Part shown: one piece after another, positions 1-7,200 of the stretch
Numbering within the stretch: position 1 is the first letter of the stretch
Layout: every line of letters starts with the position of its first letter
Origin: an uncultured Collinsella sp.
GTDB taxonomy: Bacteria; Actinomycetota; Coriobacteriia; Coriobacteriales; Coriobacteriaceae
Assembly: GCA_902493985.1 (NCBI GenBank)
Contig: CABURR010000060.1
Span: forward strand, 1 to 12,326
Direction: 5' to 3'
DNA length: 12,326 nucleotides
Program-made: the position numbers and the translations under genes
The notes under the pieces: model-generated
Told to the model about the DNA's origin: nothing
Databases searched by the model: none
The model's input: only the letters and a program-made list of their open reading frames with translations

Positions 1-2
1 AG

Positions 3-1049
3 CGCAATTGGTACTCGGAGGACGCCCTTGGCGAGAAGCGTATTGGCCCCGCGGGTAGCGTCGTGTGCTGCAGCATTATCTTGTTTGCGCTGCTGTGTTG
101 CGCGTGGATTGGGCCCGAGCGGCTTGCCATGAGTGCGCCCTCGGTGTTGCGCGGCAAGTATTTTGAAGGTTCGGGCGTCGTGGGCATATTTATTGGCACC
201 GTGGCGTTTGCCTTGATTGCGCCGCTTGTGGGTGGCCTGATCGACGGCGTTGACCGCAAACTTTCGGCCCGCATGCAGGGCCGCGTGGGCCCGCGCCTGC
301 TCCAGCCTTTCTACGATGTGGCCAAGCTGCTGCGCAAGGCCCCCGCCAGCGTAAACACCATGGACGATACCTACATGGCGTGCGCGCTCATCTTTACCGT
401 GGTGGGCGGCGGCATCTTTGTGTCGGGTTCCAACACGCTGTTGTGCGCTTTTATGGTGACCCTCGCTGCGATCTTTGTGGTGTTGGCGTCCGCCTCGACG
501 CAAAGCCCGTTTGCCCAGGTCGGCGCCGACCGTGAGCTGCTGCAGGTCATGAGTTACGAGCCCGCCGTTTTGCTGATGAGCGTGGGCCTGTACCTTGCCA
601 CCGACAGCTTCGATTCCATCGCCGTGACGGGGCAGTCGGCCCCCATCATCGTGTACAGCGCGCCCATTTTCCTCGCGCTGCTCGCGGTGCTCACCATCAA
701 GCTGCGCAAGTCGCCGTTTGACCTTTCGTACTCGCATCACGCGCATCAGGAGATCGTCCAGGGCGTCGCCACCGAGATGAGCGGCGGCACGCTGGCCAAG
801 ATGACCCTTATGCACTGGTGCGAGACCGTGCTGTTTTTGATGTGGGTGGGCATGTTCTTTGTTTGGGACAACCCGGTGAGCTGGGTCGTAGCCCTGGTCG
901 TGATGGCTGCGACGTATTTTGTCGAGGTGCTGATCGACAACACCTTCGCACGCAGCACCTGGCGCAGCTGCTTTAGGCTCGGATGGGGCGTGGCGCTGGT
1001 GTTTGGCCTGCTCAACCTTATGCCCATCCTCGTCGACGTATTTATTTAG
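3..1049 (+). CDS. echB: Ech-type hydrogenase membrane subunit B (NuoH/HycD-like), 5' end open at window edge
   Basis: This is the NuoH/HycD-like integral membrane subunit that links the hydrogenase arm to the ion-translocating arm of an energy-converting [NiFe] hydrogenase. The sequence shows about eight hydrophobic segments, the family loop PFDLSYSHHAHQEIVQG followed by EMSGG (about nt 715-790), and the early motif RMQGRVGPRLLQPFYD (about nt 271-318). The start is uncertain. The frame is open and coding-like from base 3, adding a hydrophobic stretch (about nt 60-110) before the usual N-terminus. The possible starts GTG at 63 and ATG at 129 both lack a clear Shine-Dalgarno sequence, whereas most downstream genes have one. 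The ATG at 129 would begin the segment that matches the family, about 306 residues, the usual length. Either the gene starts there, or the frame is the end of a longer protein, possibly an EchA-EchB fusion. The subunit family is confident; the start and exact symbol are less so. Confidence 0.85.
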   Translation, partial: RNWYSEDALGEKRIGPAGSVVCCSIILFALLCCAWIGPERLAMSAPSVLRGKYFEGSGVVGIFIGTVAFALIAPLVGGLIDGVDRKLSARMQGRVGPRLLQPFYDVAKLLRKAPASVNTMDDTYMACALIFTVVGGGIFVSGSNTLLCAFMVTLAAIFVVLASASTQSPFAQVGADRELLQVMSYEPAVLLMSVGLYLATDSFDSIAVTGQSAPIIVYSAPIFLALLAVLTIKLRKSPFDLSYSHHAHQEIVQGVATEMSGGTLAKMTLMHWCETVLFLMWVGMFFVWDNPVSWVVALVVMAATYFVEVLIDNTFARSTWRSCFRLGWGVALVFGLLNLMPILVDVFI

Positions 1050-1061
1050 GAGGCGGCATCC

Positions 1062-1616
1062 ATGGATCATAAAATGTCGCGCTCGCCGTGGGTTATTCAT
1101 TACGACGGTTCGAGCTGCAACGGATGTGATATCGAGGTGCTGGCCTCGCTCACGCCGCTGTTCGATGCGGAGCGCTTTGGCGTGGTCAACACCGGCAACC
1201 CCAAGCATGCGGACATCTTTTTGGTGACGGGGTCGGTCAATGCCCAGAACCTGCCCGTCGTGCGCCAGATCTACAACCAGATGCTCGAGCCCAAGTGTGT
1301 GGTGGCATGCGGTATCTGCGCGTGCTCGGGCGGCGTGTTCCGCGATGCCTATAACGTGATCGGCGGCGTGGACCGCGCGATTCCCGTGGATGTGTACGCG
1401 CCCGGGTGCGCCATTCGCCCCGAGACGGTGATCGATGCCATCGTGGAGGCGTGTGGCATCCTGGACCAGAAGGAGGCCGTGATGCGCGCCGGCGGCGACC
1501 CGCTTACCGTGGGCGGCGCCGCAACCTGGGACGGTGGCGTTGAGCTGGGCGAGGACGGGTTTGTGGCTGCTGCGGAGGCCGGCGACGCGACCGCCGCTGC
1601 AAGGGAGGCCGAGTAA
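1062..1616 (+). CDS. echC: Ech-type hydrogenase small subunit (NuoB/HycG-like)
   Basis: This is the electron-transfer small subunit that carries the proximal [4Fe-4S] cluster next to the NiFe site. Visible ligand motifs are CNGCD (Cys19, Cys22), ACGICACSGG (Cys83, Cys86, Cys88) and PGCAIRPE (Cys116). CxxC plus one Cys in the GxCA loop plus PGC is the hydrogenase version of the NuoB pattern. The last motif reads PGCAIRP where most relatives have PGCPPRP. An AGGAGG at 1048-1053, 8 bases before ATG 1062, fixes the start. The last 35 or so residues are an Ala/Gly/acidic tail beyond the core domain. The stop overlaps the next start as TAATG, so translation of echD is probably coupled. At 184 residues it is slightly longer than minimal EchC proteins because of this tail. 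Ech is preferred over formate hydrogenlyase because the NuoC-like and NuoD-like subunits are separate genes here. Confidence 0.9.
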   Translation: MDHKMSRSPWVIHYDGSSCNGCDIEVLASLTPLFDAERFGVVNTGNPKHADIFLVTGSVNAQNLPVVRQIYNQMLEPKCVVACGICACSGGVFRDAYNVIGGVDRAIPVDVYAPGCAIRPETVIDAIVEACGILDQKEAVMRAGGDPLTVGGAATWDGGVELGEDGFVAAAEAGDATAAAREAE

Positions 1617-2359
1617 TGCAAAAGGCAATCTATACCACCGTCGGGATCGATGAACTGTTGCCGCATGTGCAGGCGCTCAAAGGTACCGGCGCGCGCTTTG
1701 TGCAGATGCATGTCGAGCGCTGTGTGGACGACGGATCGTATCGCTTGGTCTATACGTTTATCGACGTTCGTGCTGCTCAGGAGCATATTGCGCAGGACGG
1801 CAGCTATGCGATCGAGAACCTGGTGGTTGAGGGCATCGACCAGTACCAGGAGATTCCGTCCATCAGCTCGTACTATCCGGCGGTATTCCCGTTTGAAAAC
1901 GAAACGCACGACCTGTTTGGTCTTGCCATCACCGATATGCAGATTGACTTTAAGGGCTTTTTCTACCAGGTCTCGACTGCCGAACCCATGAGCGTTATCA
2001 CGCCCGAGGTGAAGGCCGCGCGCGAGAAAGCCATGAAGGTGCGTGCCGCCGCCGAGGCCAAGGCGCGCAAGGCCGCTGCCGAGAAGGCCGCCGCGGCTGC
2101 GGCTGCTGCAGGGGAGAGCGCTGCGAGTGCCGGCGATGCTTCGGCTGCGGCGAGCGCCGGCGACGCCGCGGGCGTCGCTGCTCAGCCCGCTGCGGCTGCC
2201 GGCTCCGATGCTCAGCACGATGAGGCTGCTGCGAAGGCCGCGCTCAAGGCCGCCGAGATGGAGGCAAAGCTCGCCGCCATGGATCCCGAGAAAGCGGCCA
2301 AGGTCCGCGCGGCGCTTGCCGCCAAGGTCGCCCGCGACAAGCAGAAAAAGGAGGCGTAA
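1616..2359 (+). CDS. echD: Ech-type hydrogenase subunit D (NuoC-like) with long Ala/Lys-rich tail
   Basis: Residues 1-125 resemble the NuoC/30-kDa subunit that packs against the large subunit. The family signature appears as ENETHDLFGL (residues 94-103), where NuoC has a WxERExxDLFG-type sequence. From about residue 130 to 247 the protein is a low-complexity tail rich in Ala, Lys and Glu. It is helix-forming at both ends, with an Ala/Gly/Ser/Asp-rich middle (about 165-200). That tail roughly doubles the usual EchD length (around 120-130 residues). The start ATG overlaps the echC stop by one base, with GGGAGG about 8 bases upstream. GGAGG near the end of this gene is the ribosome site for echE. 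The tail could be a coiled coil binding another protein or the membrane surface; no function can be read from it. The core assignment is good. Confidence 0.85.
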   Translation: MQKAIYTTVGIDELLPHVQALKGTGARFVQMHVERCVDDGSYRLVYTFIDVRAAQEHIAQDGSYAIENLVVEGIDQYQEIPSISSYYPAVFPFENETHDLFGLAITDMQIDFKGFFYQVSTAEPMSVITPEVKAAREKAMKVRAAAEAKARKAAAEKAAAAAAAAGESAASAGDASAAASAGDAAGVAAQPAAAAGSDAQHDEAAAKAALKAAEMEAKLAAMDPEKAAKVRAALAAKVARDKQKKEA

Positions 2360-2364
2360 GGTCC

Positions 2365-3453
2365 ATGGCACATCGCTCCGTTATTCCGTTTGGCCCGCAG
2401 CACCCGGTGCTGCCCGAGCCGCTTCATCTGGACCTGGTGATCGAGGATGACCGCGTCATCGAGGCAATTCCTCAGATCGGCTTTGTGCACCGCGGGCTCG
2501 AGAAGCTCACCGAAAAGCGCGACATGCATCAGTTTGGCTACATCGCCGAGCGCATCTGCGGCATCTGCGCCGTGGGCCACAGCTGCGGCTATGCCAGCGC
2601 CTGCGAGCGCATGCTCGGCATCGAGGTGCCTGGTCGCGTGCAGTATATCCGCACCATTCTGCACGAGCTTTCGCGCATTCACTCGCATCTGCTGTGGCTG
2701 GGCCTGCTCGCCGACGCCTTTGGCTTCGAGGCGCTGTTCTATCGGTCATGGACCCTGCGCGAGCAGATACTCAAGATTTTTGAGAGCACTTGCGGCGGGC
2801 GCGTGATTCTGTCGATTAACGAGATCGGCGGCCTTAAGCACGATATCGAGGACTCCGAGCTGGCGGGCATTGTCCAGACGCTCGATGCCATGCGTCCTGA
2901 CTACGAGGCCCTGGTGCATACGTTTTTGGACGACAACAGCTGCGGCGAGCGCCTGCATGGCGTGGGCGTGATTAGCAAGAAAGACGCGCTGGAGCTTTCG
3001 ATGGTCGGTCCGTTCGGCCGCGCCTCGGGCGTGGACTACGACGTGCGCATGTTCGGTGACGGCGCCTATGCGGACTTGGCCGCGTTTGAGCCCATCGTTG
3101 CTACCGATGGCGATTGCTATGCCCGCTGCCAGGTGCGTTGCGCCGAGGTCACGCAGGCCATGGACATCATTAAGGAGCTTGTGGGCAAGATTCCGCACGA
3201 CGGGATTGGCGGGCGCACCAAGCTTACGCCGGCCGACGGCGCGCGCGGCGAGGTTGTGATTGAGCAGCCGCGCGGCGAGGCGTATTACTATGTGCGCGGC
3301 AACGGCACCAAGAACCTGGACCGTTTCCGCGTGCGCACGCCGACGTCGCAGAACTTGGCGGGTCTGACGCATGCGCTGCAGGGCGTACTCCTTGCCAACG
3401 TGCCCATGATTATCCTGACCATCGACCCCTGCATTAGCTGCACGGAAAGGTAG
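2365..3453 (+). CDS. echE: Ech-type [NiFe] hydrogenase catalytic large subunit (NuoD-like)
   Basis: This is the large subunit that binds the NiFe(CN)2CO site and reduces protons or oxidises H2 in the cytoplasm. Both nickel-ligand motifs are intact. ERICGICAVGHS (residues 62-73) gives Cys65 and Cys68, and DPCISCTER at the very end gives Cys356 and Cys359. This separates it from NuoD of complex I, which has lost these cysteines. The protein stops three residues after the last ligand, so there is no C-terminal extension for a maturation endopeptidase to remove. Large subunits of Ech and CooH type are known to lack that peptide, whereas HycE has it. The start is ATG 2365, preceded by AAGGAGG about 11 bases upstream and 5 bases after the echD stop. 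At 362 residues the length is normal for EchE. No hyp maturation genes are in the window. Confidence 0.93.
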   Translation: MAHRSVIPFGPQHPVLPEPLHLDLVIEDDRVIEAIPQIGFVHRGLEKLTEKRDMHQFGYIAERICGICAVGHSCGYASACERMLGIEVPGRVQYIRTILHELSRIHSHLLWLGLLADAFGFEALFYRSWTLREQILKIFESTCGGRVILSINEIGGLKHDIEDSELAGIVQTLDAMRPDYEALVHTFLDDNSCGERLHGVGVISKKDALELSMVGPFGRASGVDYDVRMFGDGAYADLAAFEPIVATDGDCYARCQVRCAEVTQAMDIIKELVGKIPHDGIGGRTKLTPADGARGEVVIEQPRGEAYYYVRGNGTKNLDRFRVRTPTSQNLAGLTHALQGVLLANVPMIILTIDPCISCTER

Positions 3454-3460
3454 GCGCGGC

Positions 3461-3802
3461 ATGAGTTTGCTGACATTTGCCAAGACGGCCTTGGGCTCTA
3501 TGGTCAAGCAGCCGGTAACGGTGTGCTATCCGCAGGAGAAGCTCGCGGCACCCGAGCGCTTGCGCGGGCATATCGTCAACGACATGGACGTGTGTATCTG
3601 CTGCGGCATGTGTGCGCGTCGCTGTCCGGCGGGCGCGCTCGCGGTCGATCGCAAGGGTGGAACGTGGTCGATCGACCCGTATGCCTGTGTGGTGTGCGGT
3701 GAGTGCATCGAGAGCTGCCCCAAGCACTGCCTGACTATGGACACCGCCCGCACCCCAGTCGCAGCGGACAAGACCCCCACGGTAGAAACCAAGCCGGAGT
3801 AG
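3461..3802 (+). CDS. echF: Ech-type hydrogenase ferredoxin subunit, two [4Fe-4S] clusters (NuoI/HycF-like)
   Basis: This polyferredoxin subunit passes electrons between soluble ferredoxin and the small subunit. Two complete CxxCxxCxxxCP motifs are visible: Cys45, 48, 51 and 55 followed by Pro56, and Cys76, 79, 82 and 86 followed by Pro87. The N-terminal 40 residues are the usual lead-in with a short hydrophobic stretch and no cluster ligands. After the second motif comes a Thr/Ala/Lys-rich tail of about 20 residues. ATG 3461 lies 7 bases after the echE stop, with a modest GGAAAGG upstream. It is the last gene of the operon and is followed by a strong hairpin at 3824. At 113 residues it is a typical length. 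A stand-alone ferredoxin is unlikely given its place directly after the large subunit. Confidence 0.9.
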   Translation: MSLLTFAKTALGSMVKQPVTVCYPQEKLAAPERLRGHIVNDMDVCICCGMCARRCPAGALAVDRKGGTWSIDPYACVVCGECIESCPKHCLTMDTARTPVAADKTPTVETKPE

Positions 3803-3823
3803 CGCCGGAATAGAGCTGGGATA

Positions 3824-3857
3824 GGGGCCGGTGGGGCAAAAATGCCCCACCGGCCCC
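3824..3857 (+). terminator. Strong hairpin after echF (15-bp stem, AAAA loop, no T-tract)
   Basis: GGGGCCGGTGGGGCA (3824-3838) pairs perfectly with its complement at 3843-3857 around an AAAA loop. It begins 21 bases after the echF stop. No run of T follows; instead a small CGCG/CGCG hairpin lies at 3857-3870. It may end transcription, protect the 3' end, or work with a factor. The hairpin also sits downstream of nothing on the - strand, so a bidirectional role is not needed. Confidence 0.65.
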
Positions 3858-3888
3858 GCGCTTAAACGCGCGGTTGTGCCGTCGCGAA

Positions 3889-4042
3889 CAAAACTATGTC
3901 GGTTTACGGGGCTGGATAGCGAACCTCCGACCATACCGAAAATCGCAAAAACAAAACCGCAGGTAGATCGCTTGCTGTTTTTCAAAAATAGGGGGTATGG
4001 ATGAGGTCTCCGAGCTTAGCCCCGTAATCCGGCATAGTTTTG
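3889..4042 (+). repeat. Long-hairpin repeat element A (154 bp, 25-bp inverted arms)
   Basis: The left arm 3889-3913 (starting CAAAACTATGTCGG) is complementary to the right arm 4018-4042 (ending GGCATAGTTTTG). Of 25 positions, 23 pair as Watson-Crick, one is T3899-G4032 (a G-U pair in + strand RNA) and one is a T-T mismatch (3903/4028). Inside, CCATACC (3931-3937) pairs with GGTATGG (3994-4000), enclosing the core AAAACCGCAGGTAGA at 3953-3967 and a small stem GCAGG/CTTGC. It is the same length as element C and aligns to it without gaps. Similarity to C continues past the right arm to about 4066. No open reading frame or transposase is inside. It fits a MITE-like repeat or a structured RNA in the long leader region of the adhesin gene. 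Confidence 0.8.
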
Positions 4043-4073
4043 AAATGGCGCCATATCGGTGACAGCCCTTGAG

Positions 4074-4106
4074 CCCCCGGGGACGGAGGAAAACGGATCA
4101 TTTTGG
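4074..4106 (+). repeat. 33-bp repeat module, copy 1
   Basis: A 33-base sequence beginning CCCCCGGGGACGGAGG and ending GGATCATTTTGG is identical to 10909-10941. It lies 31 bases after element A and about 175 bases before the adhesin start. It contains a CCCCGGGG palindrome and an imperfect AAAA...TTTT inverted repeat around GGATC. Its function is unknown; both copies sit next to long-hairpin elements. Confidence 0.75.
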
Positions 4107-4149
4107 CCCGATGGCTCTGAGTCGCACCTATTTTCCTGCGAAAACGCCG

Positions 4150-4229
4150 TGTCTCAACTTTGGTGAGACATTTGTCTCACGCCCAAAACCGAATCTGGAA
4201 CGTGTGTCACCTGCTCAAATTGTGTCTCA
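4150..4229 (+). promoter_or_regulatory. TGTCTCA/TGAGACA heptamer cluster, probable operator upstream of the adhesin gene
   Basis: The heptamer TGTCTCA occurs at 4150-4156, 4173-4179 and 4223-4229, and its complement TGAGACA at 4164-4170. The central pair forms a perfect 8-bp inverted repeat, GTGAGACA-TT-TGTCTCAC (4163-4180), which is two heptamers two bases apart. The first heptamer forms a second inverted pair with 4164-4170 across 7 bases. The last copy lies 52 bases before the adhesin ATG, where a promoter would be expected, though I see no convincing -35/-10 pair. The 7-2-7 spacing is like that used by NarL-type regulators, but the sequence is not the NarL heptamer. The binding protein is unknown. 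Confidence 0.6.
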
Positions 4230-4281
4230 TTCCGTAACTTTAGGCTGATGCAAGGTCTGAGCCTGCGAGAAGGGAGACGCG

Positions 4282-7200
4282 ATGAGTAAGTACACGAGGG
4301 GTCTCTTGGCGGTGATACTGGCCGTAGTGCTGGTGTTGCCAGCCGCAGCATTCGCCATGCTGCCCGAGGCCAACGCCAGGTCCAGTACCGGAATGGACGG
4401 GCCGACAGCAAGCGGGACGGTCGTCGACCCCGATACCAGCGGACGCTGGGAAATCTGGGCGGCAGGCCACGGCGGCAATAAGGTAACGACCCAAAACGTC
4501 GGCCGAATCTGGACCGATAAGACGGTCAAGGCAACCGGGGAAAACGAAGAGTCGGACTTTTTGACCACGCTTTCGGCGATATCCTCGACGTCTAATTCAA
4601 CCGTGACAGTCACCACGCCACTCGACATCGTGATGGTGCTGGATGCCTCCGGCTCGATGGATGATCCTATGGGTGGCGGAGATCGCACCAAGCGTATCGA
4701 TGCACTGAAGGGCGCTGCGAGCAGCTTTATCGATACCATCGCCAAACAAAACGAGGCTATCGAGGGTGTTGATAGGCAGCATAGGGTTGCCATTGTTAAG
4801 TTTGCGGGCAAGAAGTCCAACGATATCGGCAACAATATGTATCGCGACGGAGGGTACTCCTACAATTACACCCAGGTTATGAAAGAATTGACCTACTGTT
4901 CCGGCAGCAATGCGGATGATCTCAAGAAGAATACAATTAATCGAATTCAGCCTGCCGGCGCCACGCGCGCCGACTATGGCCTAGAGCTGGCCGAGAAAAT
5001 CACTACCACTTATGGCCGCAAAGACGCCAAGAAGATTATTGTGTTCTTTACCGACGGTACGCCAACAAAGCAAAATGAATTCGATGCGGGTGTCGCCAAC
5101 GCTGCCGTGACGGCTGCCAAGAATATGAAGGACAGCAAGGCTACCGTTTATACTATCGGCATCTTTGATGGCGCGAACCCCAGTGCTGGTATCCAGGATT
5201 CGGGAAAAAACCAAAAAGAGAACAAGTTCATGCAGGCTGTTTCAAGCAACTACCCCAATGCCACGGCATGGGATACTCATGGCACACGCGCGGAAAACTC
5301 CGACTACTACAAGTCAGCGACCAATGCCGAAGAGCTCAAGAAGGTTTTCGACGACATCTCGCAGGCCATCACATCGGAGGCGCCTTATCCGACCGAAATC
5401 CATAAGGGCTACGACGAGACCAAGTCCGGCTACATCACGTTTACCGACGAGCTGGGCGACTTTATGCAGGTCGACAGCTTCACCGAGGTCGTCATCAACG
5501 GCACGCCGTTTACCAAGACGGACAAAACGGTCAATAAAGAAACCAATACCGACACCTACGAGTTCACCGGCAAGGCAAAAGACCTGCTCATTACCGTGCA
5601 GCGTGCTGGTGATGACAATTCCCAGAAGGGCGATGTCGTAACGGTCAGCATTCCTGCGTCGTTGATTCCGCTGAGCCACTTTAAGACCGTAGACGGCAAG
5701 CTTTCGGTCGACAGCGCTCAGCCTATCCGCGTGAAGTACACCTCGAGCGTGAAGAGCACTGCGCTCGACAACCTGTTTACGCCCGAGAAGGTAACGGGGC
5801 TCAAGAATTACATCGAGAACAATACGACCGTTGCCAACGGCGCCAAGACCGTGAGTTTCTACGCGAACAAGTGGGCTGCCGGCGATCTGGGCAATACGGT
5901 TGCGACCTTTGAGCCGGCCGACACCAACCGCTACTACTACTTCCAGAAACAGACCCCTATTTACACGGACAAGGACTGCACGCAGCCTGCAAAGAATTCG
6001 CTGGCAGATACCGGCACCTATTACTACAAGGATGAGTTTGAGGAGCAGGGCGAAAACGGCGAGGCCAAGCCCGCCTCTGCCGTCATCGAGTTTATCGGCG
6101 GCGACGCTGCGAAGTTTGACGGCGCTATTGTTGCTGACGAAGACGGCAGCCTTTCGTTTAGCGTGGGAACCGCGCGCCTAGCCTTTATCGACGAGCTCCA
6201 CACCACCAAGGAGAGTGTGGGCGGCAACAGCACTGGTACCGCGACTGACGTTCTCAATCCCAAGTGGAACAACGTGTCCGCCAAGGCGGCCGCGACGCAT
6301 GTCAATTCCTACCTGGGCAACAACGGCAAGATCGGCTTTGCGTACAACATGACGCCGGCAATGGTGGAAACCAAGGCCGGCTTTGGCCTGACCAAGGTGC
6401 TCGAGGGTCGCGACTGGACGAAGGAGGACACGTTTGAGTTTGGGCTGACGTCCGAGAACGGTGCCCCGATACCCGAGTCCGCGACAGCGCCCGTGACCGC
6501 GTCTGTGACCAAGGACGATCTGGACGACAAGGGTAAGGCTGTCATCGACTTCGGCACGATCAAATACACCGAGCCTGGCACGTACGTCTACAGGGTCAGC
6601 GAAAAGAACGCCGGGACCACGGTTGACGGCATTGCCTACAGCAAGAACGTCGCGGAGGTCACCGTGACGGTAACGCCCAACAAGAGGGGCGAGCTCAGCG
6701 CCGCTGTGAAGGTGACTTGGAGCGAAGCCGACGAGACCGAGTTCAAGAACGTCTACACTGCGGAGCCTGTTGAGTCCAGCGTTACCGACAAGATTGACGT
6801 GACCAAGTCTCTGACCGGGCGCGACCTTACGGCCGGTGAGTTCAGCTTTGAGCTGCGCGAGATTAAGGGTGAGGACTCTGAGCTTATCGAGACCGTTAAG
6901 AACGCCGCCGACGGCAAGGTGACGTTCAGTGCCATCAAGTACACCGAGATCGGCCAGCACACCTACAAGCTGCATGAGGTTAAGGGCAACGCCGGCGGTA
7001 TTGACTACGATGACGCGGTCTACACCATCGTGACGACCATCGCCGATAACGGCAAGGGCCAGCTGGTTGCCACGCACGAGCTGAAGGACGCCAAGGACGT
7101 CAAGAGCATCGAGTTCAAGAACGCCTACACCACGAATGCTACCGAGGCATCGCTTGCGGGTATCAAGAATCTGCAGGTTGACGACGCTCTGACCCCGGCT

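Noticed and set aside
1349..2371. 340-codon - strand open frame opposite echC and echD
   Set aside because: It is opposite the Ala-rich tail and conserved hydrogenase motifs; the Gly/Leu/Arg-rich product is an antisense shadow.
2365..3453. NuoD of respiratory complex I
   Set aside because: Both CxxC nickel-ligand motifs are intact, which complex I NuoD lacks, and the gene order follows ech.
4220..4246. Possible -35/-10 pair before the adhesin (TTGTGT and TAGGCT)
   Set aside because: Spacing is 15 bases and the -10 is poor. A promoter is expected near here but this match is not good enough to call.
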